Assembly: GCA_046233135.1 (NCBI GenBank)
Contig: JBJXHN010000002.1
Location: 806,001 to 870,000, forward strand
From: JBJXHN01 sp046233135
GTDB lineage: Bacteria; Pseudomonadota; Alphaproteobacteria; Rhodospirillales; Rhodospirillaceae
Direction: 5' to 3'
Length of the DNA stretch: 64,000 nucleotides
The translations under genes were made by a program, and so were the position numbers. Below are positions 44,501-53,597 of this stretch, piece after piece. The notes under the pieces were generated by a model. It saw nothing but the letters and a program-made list of their open reading frames with translations, had not been told where the DNA came from and ran no database searches. Within the stretch, counting starts at the first letter, position 1. Each line of letters begins with the position of its first letter.

Positions 44501-47500
44501 CGGAGCCCACGGCGATGCCGTTCAGGCTGGCCAGGCGCACCGTGGCGCTCGCGTCCTTGTCATCGGCGTTGGTGAACAGCACACCCGAACCGGTGGTCTG
44601 CTCGTCGACCTCCAGGGTCTTGTCTTGCGCCACGGGGACGTCGTTGGTGCCATTCACCGTGACGGTGATGGTGCCCGTGTTGCTGCCGGCCCCTGTCGCG
44701 TCGGTCACCGTGTAGGTGTAGGTCACATCGACGGTGTCGCCCTCGTTCAGATAATCGAAGTCCTCCGCCTCGGCGGCGAAGGTCCAGGTGCCGTCGCTGT
44801 TGACCTCGAAGGTGCCCTTGTCGCCGTCCGCGGTGGTGCCGGCACCGCTTGAGGGGGGCACGGTGACGGTGTCCCCCGTGTCCACATCGGTGTAGGACAG
44901 GACACCGCCGGTGCTGAGAGCCGCGTCGGTCTCGGTCAGCGGGGCGCTGCTGATGTCGTCCACGGTGGGGGCGTCGTTCACGCCGGTGACCGTGGCGGTC
45001 AGGGTGACCTCGCTGGTGGCTCCCTGGGGGTCCGTCAGCCACAGCGTGACCTCGCTGGTCGCCGTCACACCGGCGGGGAGCTGGTCGAAATCGCCGTCGG
45101 GGTCGAACGCCCAGGTGCCGTCGTCCTGGACCCGGAAGCGGCCGCCGCCGTCCCCGTCCACCCAGACGCCGACACTGGCCGCGGCGCCGGCCACCCGGGT
45201 CACGGTGATGTCTGTCGCGGGGTCGTCGTCGCCGTCGAGGTCGATGAAGAAGCCCGACAGGTCGCCGCTGGTGCTGTGGTCCTGGTCGGTGGTGATGGGC
45301 GCGGTGCTCAGGTCGAGGGTCGGCGCGTCGTTCACGCCGGTCACGGTCATCGACAGGCCGCCGGTTACGGTTTCATCGCCGTCGCTGACCCCATAGGACA
45401 GGGTGGTGGTCACCTCGTCCGTACCCCCGGCGTTGGCGTCCAGGGCGTCGTATTTCCCGTCGGGATCGAACGTCCAGTGGCCGTCGGCATAAACGGTGAA
45501 CAGGCCCTTGCCGTCCGACCCGGCGATGGTCAGCGGGGCGCCGTCCGTCACCACCGTGCCGTCGATGGTGATGGTCAGCGGGTCGCCGTCGATGTCGGAC
45601 ATCGCCAGGGTGCCGGAGGCGAGGGTGTCCTCGTCGGTGGAGACCGTCTCCACCGAGGCCACCGGCGTATCGTTGGCGCCTGTCACGGTCACGGTCAGGG
45701 TCCCGGTATCGCTGCCGCCGTGGCCGTCGCTGACCGTATAGGTGGCGCGGGTGGTCCGGGTTTCACCGTCGTCCAGATCCTCGAAATCCGTGCCGGTGAC
45801 GAAGGACCAGCCGCCGTCGCTGTTCAGGACGAAGCTGCCGCCGTTGGTGCCGGTCACCGTGCCGACATTGGACAGACTGAGGATATCCCCGCTGTCCACG
45901 TCGCTGTCGTTGCCGAGCACGTTGCCGCTGGCGGAACCGCCTTCGACGGCGGATCCGCTGTCGTCCCGGGCAATCGGGGAATCGTTTACACCGGTCACCG
46001 TGACCGCCAGGGTGGCCGTGTCGGTCTCGCCGGATCCGTCCCTGACGGTATAGGTGATCGAGGTCACCTTGGTGACGCCGGCGGCCAGGCTGTCGAACGC
46101 GCCGTTGCCCGAGAACGACCAGCCGCCGTCCGCCGACAGGGTGAACAGGCCGCCGTCCGACCCCGCCACCGCCGTACCGACGCGGCCGCCGGAGACGGCG
46201 CTGACGATCTTGGTGTCGTTACGATCAGGATCGGTATCGTTGCTCAGCACGTTGCCCGAGGCGCCCCCGCTTCCCGACGCCGCGCCGGTGTCGGCCACGG
46301 CGACGGGGCGGTCGTTGGTGCCGGTGACCGTGACGGTCAGGGTCGCGGTATCGGTGCCGCCGTGCGCGTCCCTGACCGTGTAGGTCACGGTGGAGGTGGC
46401 GGTTTCTCCTGCGCCCAGACTGCGGAAGTCGGTGCCGCCGTCGAAGGACCAGTGGCCGTCTTCGGAAATGGTGAACTGGCCGCCGCCGCTGCCGGTGACC
46501 GGGGCGCCCAGGGTGCCGCCGGCGACGGCGCTGACCACCTTGGTGTCGGAGGTGTCGGGGTCGGTATCGTTGCTCAGCACATTGCCCGAGGCGCTACCGC
46601 TGCTGTCGGTGGTGCCGGTATCGGCCGATGCGGTCGGCTGATCATTGGTGCCGGTCACCGTGACGGTCAGAACGCCCGTGGTCGTGCCGCCATGGCCGTC
46701 GCTCATCGTATAGCTGACGCTGGTGGTGGCGGTTTCCCCGGCACCCAGGCTTGCGAAGGCGGAGCCGGCGTCGAAGGACCAGCGGCCGTTTTCGGAAATG
46801 GTGAACTGGCCGCCGCCGCTGCCGGTGACGGGGGCGCCGACCGAGCCGCCGTGGACGGCGCTGATACTCGGGGTGCCGCCGCCGCTGCCACTGCCGCCGC
46901 CCAGCAGGCTGCCGGACGTGGAGCCGCCCTGGCTGGTGGTGGTCGGGGGATCGTTGCTCTGGGTCCCGGTGACCGTGACGGTCAGGGTGGCGGTTGCCGT
47001 GCCGCCGTGGCCGTCGCTGACCGTATAGGTCACGCCGGTGGTGGCGGTGGCGCCGGCGGCCAAACCGTCGAAGGCGCTGCCGGCCTCGAAGGTCCAGGTG
47101 CCATCGGCGGACAGCAGGAAGGTCCCGCCCGACGATCCGGTGACGGCGCGGCCCACATTGTCCGTTCCGCCGTTCACAGCGCTGACCGACAGACTGTCCT
47201 GGCCGTCCGTGCCGTCCAGGAGATTGCCGCGCCCCGTGCCGCCTTCAAAGGCTGCGCCGGTCGCGGCGCTGACCACGGGGGTGCCCCGGACGCCGACGAT
47301 GGTAAAGGTGATCTGGCCCGTGGCCGTGCCGCCCTTGCCGTCGATGATGTCATAGGTGCCGACGACCGTGCGTGTCTCTCCTTCGCCCAGGTCGGCGTAG
47401 GCATTGCCCAGGTCCAGCCGCACCTGGCCGTTGCCCAGGTTGACCAGCGTGCCGCTGCCCGACGTGACGCGGACGGCGGTGACGGTCAGGCTGTCGCCGT

Positions 47501-50348
47501 CGCCGTCGCTGTCGTTGCGCAGGACCGAAACGGTGCCGTCTTCGCCCACAGTGAAGCGGGCCACGTCGTTGGTGGCCTGGGGCGCCCTGTTGGACGGAGG
47601 CGTGGGGGGGGCGCCCCGGTCCCCCCCGTTGCCCCCTCTGCCCCCGCCGTTGCCGCCATTGCCTCCATTGCCGGATCCACCGGTGACGGGAGGAGGGACA
47701 ACAGGCGGGGTCGGCGGGGCCGGTGGCGTCGGAACAGGGATCGGCGCGATGGTTTTGACGGGGCCGTCGGTCTTGCCCCCGGTATCGGAGAGGGTGGAGC
47801 CGGTCGGGGACTGCGGAACACCGGTTCTGCCGCCGGGGCCGGTCGAGCCGCCGCCAGTGCCGCCACTGCCTCCCGTGCCGCCACTGCCGCCATCCCCCCT
47901 GCTGCCGGTCTGCCCGCCGAATCCGTCATTGCCGTTGGGATTGGTGACGAAGCCCTGCGTCCCCGGATCGCTGCTGGCGATCTGGCGGCCGGCGTTCCCG
48001 GACGAGGAGGGTCCGGACGACGACCCGGCGCTGGCCGCGAGCCGGCTCGCGGCGTCGGAGGTCTGTTGGGCGCTTTGGGCCAGGGCCAGGGCCAGTTCGA
48101 TGGAGGTGCCGCCGGCCAGGGCGTAGGCCAGGGCATCGGCAAAGGCCGACCCGCCGTCCAGGGCGCCGTCCAGCACCCCCTGGGCAAGCTGGCTGAGAAC
48201 CCCGCTGCTCCGGGAGGCTTCGGCCGCGCTGTCGGCGGCCTCCTGGGCGTCGGCGGCTTCCTGGGCGGCGGCGGCGGCGTTCAGGCCGGCCGCCAGCGCC
48301 TGGGCCAGGGCATCGGCGAACGCGTCGCCGTCCCCCAGCAGGGCGTCCAGGGCGCCGTTGAGATCCCGCCCTGACGCCAGGGCAGCGAGCCAGCCCCCCT
48401 GAGAGGCCGCAAGCTGATTGGCCGCCGCCGTGGTCTGGCCGGCGTCCCGGGCCGCGGCCAGGGCAGCGTTGATGTCCAGGCCGTTGGCCAGCGCGTTGCC
48501 CAGGCTGCTGGCGAAGGCGGACGCATCTCCGGCGGACAGGCCGCCAAGCGCCCGGGCGACGCCGCCCTGATCCCCCGCCGCCAGCGAGGCAAGCACCTGG
48601 ACCATGGGGTTCTGGTTTGCCGCCGCGCGCAAGGCGTCCTGGGCCGCGATCACGGCCATCGCGTCGGTCCCGGCGGTCAGGGCCGCACTCCTCCCCTGGC
48701 CGGTGGCCAGCGCCAGGGCCACGGAGTCCGCGCCGGGAACGGCCTGAAGCGCATCCACATGGCCGCTGGCCAGGCCGGCCAGCAGGGAATCCAGGGCGCC
48801 GCCCTCAGCCGGCATGCCGCGCACGTCGGCCAGCGCGGTTTCCAGGGACTCGCCGGCGCCCAGGTTCTGGTTCAGCACATCGATCGCGGTGTCTGCCAGG
48901 GGCAGCCCGGTATCCGCCAGCACCCCTTCCACGTCGCCGCCTGACGCCAGGGCCGCCAGCACCGGATCGCCTTCGGCCACGGCCAGCAGCTTGGCGATCT
49001 CGGTATCCAGGTGGTGGTTGCCGTCGGTCAGGGCTTCCGGCGGAAGGGAGCCGTCGGCCAGTCCCTGAAGAATGCGCTCCTGGTAGGACTCGGCGATGCG
49101 GTCCGCTTGCTCTTGGGTCGCGCCGGCCTGAAGGGCGCGGTCGCGGGCGGCATCGGCCAGGGCGTCCAGCCCCTCCACATCGCCCGAGACCACTGCCTGT
49201 CCCACCACTTCGCGGGCATCCGCCGCCAGCGCCGGTGGCGTGTCGACCGAAAACTGCGCCTCGAAGGCCGCGCGGCTGAGAGAGAAGGGGGTGCTGTCGG
49301 CCCCATCGAAGGCCACGCCGGTCAGGCCTTCGTGCAGGGACACGGGGTCCCCAGGACCGGCGGGGGAAACGGTGACATCGGCGCTGCCCGGCGGAGCTTC
49401 GGCCAGGGCCACCCGTAGGTCCGCGCCGGTCAATCCCACCTCGGCCGAACCGGCGCCGGCGGCCACATCGATGCGGCCCAGTGGGGTGACGATCACCAGA
49501 TCCGGGGCGCCGTTCCCGCCGTGGTCGAAGCTGACCGAGCCGCCGGTGACCGAGAACACCGTCGTCTCGCCCGATCCCGCTTCCCCGGAGGATACCAGGG
49601 TGGCCTCGCCACCATTGCCGAGCGACAGATCGCCACCGCCCTGGGGGTGGAGATCCGCACGGCCGGAGGCAACATCCACCGTATCGCCCTGGTACAAGGG
49701 CATGCCCGCCCGCAGAGCCTCGCTGGTGCCATCCGCATGGGTCACCGTGCCGCTGCCGGTGACATCCCCGACCGCGCCCGACGGGGGTTGGTCGGAGGTC
49801 CAGGCCGTGCCCGTTTCCGTGCTCATGCTCCCATCGGTATCCGGACCGGTGCCAGGGGCAGCGTCGCCGGCGATGCCGGTGGCCGGTGGCGGCAGATCGC
49901 TGCCCGGATCGGAAGCGGCTCCGGTCCCTGGCGCATCCGGGGTGTCCGGCGCGGAGATCTCCTGCGCCGCCAGAGGGTCGAGGCGGGAGGGGTCCGGATC
50001 TCCGATGGTTGACTGAGGGGTGACCTGATCAGCCATCGGGTCAATTGCAGCGGGATTTGTTTCGGATCCGGTATCGGTTTGCCCGCTCCGGCCCGCCTGC
50101 GGATCGATCGTGGCCGGGTCCATTTCCGATGTGCGGGAAGGGCGGGTAGAGGGGGCGGCGGCCAGGGGATCGATCAGCGACGGGTCCGCGTCCGCATTGT
50201 TGACCTCTTGGGTCAAATGCGTTTGAATAGAGGTAGTCTCCCTTGTCGGTTGCGATTTGCTGCCGACGGGATAGTCCTCCACAGGTGTAGGGGCGGCGCC
50301 GGAGGCGGTGTCGCCAGCCGTCCGGGGAGCCGTCTCGAGTCCCGCCAT
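41544..50348 (-). CDS. Giant FecR / VCBS-repeat / LamG surface protein, probable adhesin
   Basis: 2934 residues in one open frame. Order: acidic low-complexity start (1-200), FecR-like domain (about 200-320, GMPLYQGDTVDVASGRADL), Ala-rich helical repeats (about 370-790, for example GDAFADALAQALAAG and GSAFADALAYALAGG), Gly-rich linker (about 786-922), about 14 Ig-like VCBS/cadherin-type repeats (922-2485, each ending TVTVTGxNDxP), a LamG-like concanavalin fold (about 2485-2640, GQWHHVAFVYDGAHISLYID), and a Ca-binding-like tail (about 2730-2860, VLDMDSDGLELLGLD and FDKDGNGFIDAGDGVY). No Sec signal and no RTX nonapeptides were seen; type I secretion is likely from the architecture, but no transporter genes are present. 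Confidence 0.9.
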   Translation of the reverse strand: MAGLETAPRTAGDTASGAAPTPVEDYPVGSKSQPTRETTSIQTHLTQEVNNADADPSLIDPLAAAPSTRPSRTSEMDPATIDPQAGRSGQTDTGSETNPAAIDPMADQVTPQSTIGDPDPSRLDPLAAQEISAPDTPDAPGTGAASDPGSDLPPPATGIAGDAAPGTGPDTDGSMSTETGTAWTSDQPPSGAVGDVTGSGTVTHADGTSEALRAGMPLYQGDTVDVASGRADLHPQGGGDLSLGNGGEATLVSSGEAGSGETTVFSVTGGSVSFDHGGNGAPDLVIVTPLGRIDVAAGAGSAEVGLTGADLRVALAEAPPGSADVTVSPAGPGDPVSLHEGLTGVAFDGADSTPFSLSRAAFEAQFSVDTPPALAADAREVVGQAVVSGDVEGLDALADAARDRALQAGATQEQADRIAESYQERILQGLADGSLPPEALTDGNHHLDTEIAKLLAVAEGDPVLAALASGGDVEGVLADTGLPLADTAIDVLNQNLGAGESLETALADVRGMPAEGGALDSLLAGLASGHVDALQAVPGADSVALALATGQGRSAALTAGTDAMAVIAAQDALRAAANQNPMVQVLASLAAGDQGGVARALGGLSAGDASAFASSLGNALANGLDINAALAAARDAGQTTAAANQLAASQGGWLAALASGRDLNGALDALLGDGDAFADALAQALAAGLNAAAAAQEAADAQEAADSAAEASRSSGVLSQLAQGVLDGALDGGSAFADALAYALAGGTSIELALALAQSAQQTSDAASRLAASAGSSSGPSSSGNAGRQIASSDPGTQGFVTNPNGNDGFGGQTGSRGDGGSGGTGGSGGTGGGSTGPGGRTGVPQSPTGSTLSDTGGKTDGPVKTIAPIPVPTPPAPPTPPVVPPPVTGGSGNGGNGGNGGGRGGNGGDRGAPPTPPSNRAPQATNDVARFTVGEDGTVSVLRNDSDGDGDSLTVTAVRVTSGSGTLVNLGNGQVRLDLGNAYADLGEGETRTVVGTYDIIDGKGGTATGQITFTIVGVRGTPVVSAATGAAFEGGTGRGNLLDGTDGQDSLSVSAVNGGTDNVGRAVTGSSGGTFLLSADGTWTFEAGSAFDGLAAGATATTGVTYTVSDGHGGTATATLTVTVTGTQSNDPPTTTSQGGSTSGSLLGGGSGSGGGTPSISAVHGGSVGAPVTGSGGGQFTISENGRWSFDAGSAFASLGAGETATTSVSYTMSDGHGGTTTGVLTVTVTGTNDQPTASADTGTTDSSGSASGNVLSNDTDPDTSDTKVVSAVAGGTLGAPVTGSGGGQFTISEDGHWSFDGGTDFRSLGAGETATSTVTYTVRDAHGGTDTATLTVTVTGTNDRPVAVADTGAASGSGGASGNVLSNDTDPDRNDTKIVSAVSGGRVGTAVAGSDGGLFTLSADGGWSFSGNGAFDSLAAGVTKVTSITYTVRDGSGETDTATLAVTVTGVNDSPIARDDSGSAVEGGSASGNVLGNDSDVDSGDILSLSNVGTVTGTNGGSFVLNSDGGWSFVTGTDFEDLDDGETRTTRATYTVSDGHGGSDTGTLTVTVTGANDTPVASVETVSTDEDTLASGTLAMSDIDGDPLTITIDGTVVTDGAPLTIAGSDGKGLFTVYADGHWTFDPDGKYDALDANAGGTDEVTTTLSYGVSDGDETVTGGLSMTVTGVNDAPTLDLSTAPITTDQDHSTSGDLSGFFIDLDGDDDPATDITVTRVAGAAASVGVWVDGDGGGRFRVQDDGTWAFDPDGDFDQLPAGVTATSEVTLWLTDPQGATSEVTLTATVTGVNDAPTVDDISSAPLTETDAALSTGGVLSYTDVDTGDTVTVPPSSGAGTTADGDKGTFEVNSDGTWTFAAEAEDFDYLNEGDTVDVTYTYTVTDATGAGSNTGTITVTVNGTNDVPVAQDKTLEVDEQTTGSGVLFTNADDKDASATVRLASLNGIAVGSGETLKSVIFGDGLTLEVNTTTGAYTVTQDNSFDSMAAGDDPYVQTVTYTLVDDHGAVSDAEGTLTITVNGVNDRPVATLANGGTITEDTAETGAGVTSGTLQYSDPDTSDTLTIGTGTFAGTITSDTSPDPDLTNAAAGEFTITDNGTDPYSWSFNTDGDFDSLRAGEYAIVRYQYTVSDGSLSAQNYIEVRVDGVDDDPTISEWNYTAFATGAVLGGDTLVGNTLLKDAFDPDYNSTIQVASFSGDGASVNAGAGSVRGTNGGQFSVDASGNWSFDPNGDFDSLTGPPIVTSIDYVVTDSNGGSSTAKLNVTVTAANHAPATADDTASVSEDATVQIDLLANDTDVDGTLARVYAGGAILTETKTFTGTDINGTEIAGTSFTYNPATQQLTFSPGSTYQYLNDGDSATVYFHYKAVDSDVDTLLGDTARVAATVTGANDAPDSLVRSFGQQAFNAAFTLTTDQLLATASDIDNAQADLSITGVTIDPASSAYLDVAQVGDTWVFTPKTTYKGTASFSYTVTDPHGAEASSTGTVSLRDCSALHFDGTMRANYGTYDLEGAFTVEAMVRGTRDAFNNFGAIFATRDDPGSDNSEGDYIQFTTMADGTLLGDIREGTTDASVRTTTRIDDGQWHHVAFVYDGAHISLYIDDEPAVTSTDTVSNFTDNNAYHWTGISRDELTHQTLNADLSELRVWSGDQSSILSTSMDGRLTGTEDGLLHYWQFDEANGTTVTDLVPHGDPATQRTTTLSTIDNSIPVTSVSGDLSLSSVTWITNGPFANHGDPIVLDMDSDGLELLGLDAGITFATHAGAAAQAMGWVGPDDGLLVVDLDGSGRIEDLSEVISPSFRADALPDGAQGAATSLEVLAAFDKDGNGFIDAGDGVYHQLSIWIDANSDAVTDDGELIGLAEAGVLSIDLGAETQDYQQNGNLVQQAGSAQLANGNEATWGEVVFAMSDSSNETMNAASYSATPQTDDDLSHASLVNVA

Positions 50349-50709
50349 CGTCCCAATGACCCAACTGTGGTGCCGTTTACGCCTGTTAACGCGCCGACAC
50401 GTCTTTTAATGTATTGAATTTGGGTAACTTTATCTCGACCACGGGGGTGTTTGCAAACTTTGTGGCGGGTATGCCCGAGTCTTCCCATCGGAATCGAAAA
50501 AAAGTGGCTTGAACTGGCGGTTATATTGAATCTGCAATGATATAATAACCACATGGTTGTTCCGGAGGGGATACAAAATACACCGAATCGTTCGCCTTTC
50601 CGGCCCGACGCGACTCCGGACTTTCCCCCGATTTGGGAAACGGCGGCTTCCCCCCGGGCCGGTGTGTCCAGTATGGTCCTAGGCCTTGGGTACCGTGGGG
50701 TTGGGTGGA
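50349..50709. other. A+T-rich divergent intergenic region
   Basis: 361 bp between the giant surface protein and the cyclase genes. It contains an A+T-rich segment (50395-50570) including TATAATAACC at 50541, a possible -10 without a matching -35, and a small dyad CGGGTATGCCCG. It probably carries both promoters. No gene seen. Confidence 0.5.
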
Positions 50710-52872
50710 ATGAACGGGTCGTCGGGACGGGGCGGGTGGTTTCTGCGCAGGATCGGCGGACGGGTGCCGTTATCGGTGAACCTGTTCAGCATCCTGCTGG
50801 GCGTGACGGCGACGGTGGCCGTGACCCTTGCCATCTATGCCCACTGGTCGGGCACCCGCACCGCCGAGGAAACCGCCGACCGTCTGCTCAGCGCGGTGAT
50901 CGAAAAGGTGGCGGGCCGGGTGACGTCGGTGCTTCAGCCGGCGTCCCTGCTGGCCGATGTGGGCGGCGAGGTGATCATGACCCGGCCGGGGGCGGAGCCG
51001 ATCGGTCCCGAAGGCCACCCCCTGGCCACCTTTGCCGAGCGGGCCCTGGGCCATGCGGACTCCCTGTATTCGGTCTATGCCGGGTGGGATGACGGCACGT
51101 TCCTGCAAATCATCAATCTGGGCCGGCACGGCAGTCTGGCGCGGGCTGCCCACAATGCCCCTGATCAGGCGGACTACGTGCGGCGGGAAATCGGCCTGTC
51201 GCCGGAGGGGATCCGCTGGCAGCAGTGGTCGTTCCTGGATTCCCAGGGGGCCGTGGTGGAAAGGCGCCGGGATTCGGAGCCGCCGGCCTACGACCCGCGC
51301 AAGCGCCCCTGGTATGACCAGGCCTTGCAGACCGGCCGGCTGACAGCGACCGACCTGTATGTCTTCAACAGCCTGGGCCAGCCGGGCATCACCCTGGCCC
51401 GGCCGCTGGTCGGCGGCGATGGCGTGCTGGGGGTGGACATGACCTTGGGGGCGTTGTCCGATTTCCTGGCCAATCAGCAGATTTCGCCGGGCGCGCGCAT
51501 TGCCATCTTCGGTGCCGACGGCTCGGTGATGGCCACGCCGGGGCTGGCCGAAATCCTTGACAGTCAGCGGTCCACCGATGGCTCCTTGCGGGTGGTGACC
51601 GTGGAGGGGCTGGGCGATCCGGCGCTGATCGGCCTGTTCCATTCCTTCCAGACCTGGGGCACGGTGGCCAGCACCTACGATGTGGACGAGGACGTGTGGC
51701 TGGCCCGCACCCAGCTGGTGGAAACCGGACGAGGACAGCAGTTCCTGGTGGGCGTGGCGGCACCGCGCACGGATTTCACCGGTCCTGTGGACCGCATGCG
51801 GCGCAACAGCCTGACCGCCGCCGGTCTGCTGCTGCTGGTGGGCGTGCCGATCAGCCTGATCCTTTCGCGCCGCATGTCCCGGGCATTGGCCGCCCTGGCG
51901 CAGGAGGCGGAATCCATCGAACGTCTGGACCTGGATGGCGACATCAAGGTTCACACCTTTGTCCGCGAGATTCACACCCTGACCACCGCGATGGCGGTGA
52001 TGAAGCGGTCCCTGCGGACCTTCGGGCTGTATGTGCCCATGCCCCTGGTGAAGCGGGTGATGGCGGCCGGCGGCCTGGCGACCCTGGGCGGCCAGCGGCG
52101 CGAGATCTCGCTGGTCTTCACCGATATCACCAACTACACGGGCATCACCGAATCCCTGGATCCCGAGGCGCTGATGTCCCGCACCTCGGACTACTTCGAT
52201 CAGGTGGCCGGGGCGGTGGCCCAGCACAAGGGTGTGATCGACAAGTACATCGGCGATGCGGTGATGTCGATGTGGAACGCGCCGCTGGACGATCCCGACC
52301 ACACCCTGGATGCCTGCCGAGCGGCGCTGGAAGTGCGTGCCCGGGTCGCCCGCTTCAACGCCAAGCTGGAAGCCGCCGCCGAACGCCCCATGGTCACCCG
52401 CATTGGCGTGCATGTGGGCGAAGCGGTGGTCGGCAATGTGGGCACCTCCGACCGCATCAACTATTCGGCGGTCGGGGCGACGGTGAACGATGCCGCCCGC
52501 ATCGAACGGATGAACAAGATTTACGGCACCAACCTGCTGATCTCCCAGGCCGTGGCGGACCGGCTGGGGGGGCAGGTGCTGGTGCGCGCCGCCAACCCGG
52601 CAGAGGGGCCGTTTTCCAGCGACTCCCTGGCGGTGTTCGAACTGGTCGCTCTGGCCCCAGGCACCCCGGAACAGCGCACCCGCTGCGATCAATGGGCCGA
52701 AGCCATGGCGCTGCTGTCGGGGACTGGCGTCGAAGACCGGTCCCGGGCGGCGGAGATCTTCAGCGACCTGGCCGACGTCGACCCCTCGGACGGCCTGGCC
52801 ACCTACTGGCGGGGCCGTCTTGCGGTGTTTCAGTCCGCAAGCGCCGAGCCGGCCCCAGGGCCGGTCGATTAA
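50710..52872 (+). CDS. Membrane-bound class III adenylate/guanylate cyclase with Cache-type sensor
   Basis: 720 residues from the ATG at 50710 (a TTG 24 bp upstream is in frame). First helix near residues 21-44, then a periplasmic region of about 310 residues with double-Cache features (YDPRKRPWYDQALQTGRLTATDLYVF, GVDMTLGALSDFL), a second helix (LTAAGLLLLVGVPISLIL), a HAMP-like segment, and a catalytic domain with metal aspartate in LVFTDITNYTG, KYIGDAVMSMWNAP, and GATVNDAARIERMNK. It makes cAMP (or less likely cGMP) in response to a periplasmic signal; the ligand is unknown. It is divergent from the adhesin gene, so a shared control is possible. Confidence 0.9.
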   Translation: MNGSSGRGGWFLRRIGGRVPLSVNLFSILLGVTATVAVTLAIYAHWSGTRTAEETADRLLSAVIEKVAGRVTSVLQPASLLADVGGEVIMTRPGAEPIGPEGHPLATFAERALGHADSLYSVYAGWDDGTFLQIINLGRHGSLARAAHNAPDQADYVRREIGLSPEGIRWQQWSFLDSQGAVVERRRDSEPPAYDPRKRPWYDQALQTGRLTATDLYVFNSLGQPGITLARPLVGGDGVLGVDMTLGALSDFLANQQISPGARIAIFGADGSVMATPGLAEILDSQRSTDGSLRVVTVEGLGDPALIGLFHSFQTWGTVASTYDVDEDVWLARTQLVETGRGQQFLVGVAAPRTDFTGPVDRMRRNSLTAAGLLLLVGVPISLILSRRMSRALAALAQEAESIERLDLDGDIKVHTFVREIHTLTTAMAVMKRSLRTFGLYVPMPLVKRVMAAGGLATLGGQRREISLVFTDITNYTGITESLDPEALMSRTSDYFDQVAGAVAQHKGVIDKYIGDAVMSMWNAPLDDPDHTLDACRAALEVRARVARFNAKLEAAAERPMVTRIGVHVGEAVVGNVGTSDRINYSAVGATVNDAARIERMNKIYGTNLLISQAVADRLGGQVLVRAANPAEGPFSSDSLAVFELVALAPGTPEQRTRCDQWAEAMALLSGTGVEDRSRAAEIFSDLADVDPSDGLATYWRGRLAVFQSASAEPAPGPVD

Positions 52873-53066
52873 GAAAAGTCAGTCCGCGGCCGAACCGGCC
52901 GGCGGTTACCCTGAGGTCCGTTGTCCCTTCGCCGCGGCCGGCACGGGCCGCGGTCAGGAACGGGCTTGGCAATGCTTTGTCCTTCCCGGCATAGTGCGGA
53001 CACGGTCGTTCTGTCGCGAAAGTGACATTTGCATGCGATCCCCCTCCTACCCGCAGTGGAGATGTC

Positions 53067-53546
53067 ATGAAGGAACTGATTGCCCCTCCCCGAGTGGGCG
53101 TTCTGGCGGTGGTCTGGCGCGATGGCTCCGTCCTGCTGGTGCGGCGGCGCAATCCCCCTCAGGCGGGGCGCTGGGGCTTTCCCGGCGGCCGGCTGGAGCC
53201 GGGAGAGCGGCTGAAGACCGCCGCCGAGCGGGAGCTGATGGAGGAAACCGGCGTGCGGGTCCGTGCCGTGGCCTGCCTGGCCCCCTTCGAACAGATCGGT
53301 GATCCCGTCGCCCCGCCCCCCGTTTCCGAAAGCGGCGCTGCGGCGTCGGACAGTGCGCCGCCGTCCCAGGATCACTGGGTGCTGGTGCCGGTCTGCTGCG
53401 CCTGGGAAGACGGGGAACCGGAGGCGGCCGATGATGTGGACGATGCCGCCTGGTTCGACCCGGACAAGCTGCCGGAGTTGTTGTGCACCGGCGTGGATGA
53501 CCTTATCTCGATGTCCATGCCCACCATCGGCGGCAGCTACTTCTAG
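53067..53546 (+). CDS. Nudix hydrolase
   Basis: 159 residues from the ATG at 53067, preceded by GGAGAT. The complete Nudix box GX5EX7REUXEEXGU is present (from GGRLEPGERL to REL-MEETGV). The N-terminal VLAVVWRDGSVLLVRRRNPP and a variable acidic insert between strands are typical of ADP-ribose or nucleotide-sugar pyrophosphatases; substrate not determined. A short non-coding stretch of 194 bp separates it from the cyclase. Confidence 0.92.
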   Translation: MKELIAPPRVGVLAVVWRDGSVLLVRRRNPPQAGRWGFPGGRLEPGERLKTAAERELMEETGVRVRAVACLAPFEQIGDPVAPPPVSESGAAASDSAPPSQDHWVLVPVCCAWEDGEPEAADDVDDAAWFDPDKLPELLCTGVDDLISMSMPTIGGSYF

Positions 53547-53597
53547 CCCCCCTGCCGTATCCATTCCTTCCCGAACCCTAAGCGCGAGTGTCCTCTC

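Noticed and set aside
45276..48374. Plus-strand frame of 1032 codons inside the giant surface protein gene
   Set aside because: Antisense shadow in G+C-rich repetitive DNA; no family motifs, while the minus strand has continuous VCBS repeats.
50770..52692. Minus-strand frame of 640 codons opposite the cyclase gene
   Set aside because: Antisense composition and no motifs; the cyclase motifs are unambiguous on the plus strand.
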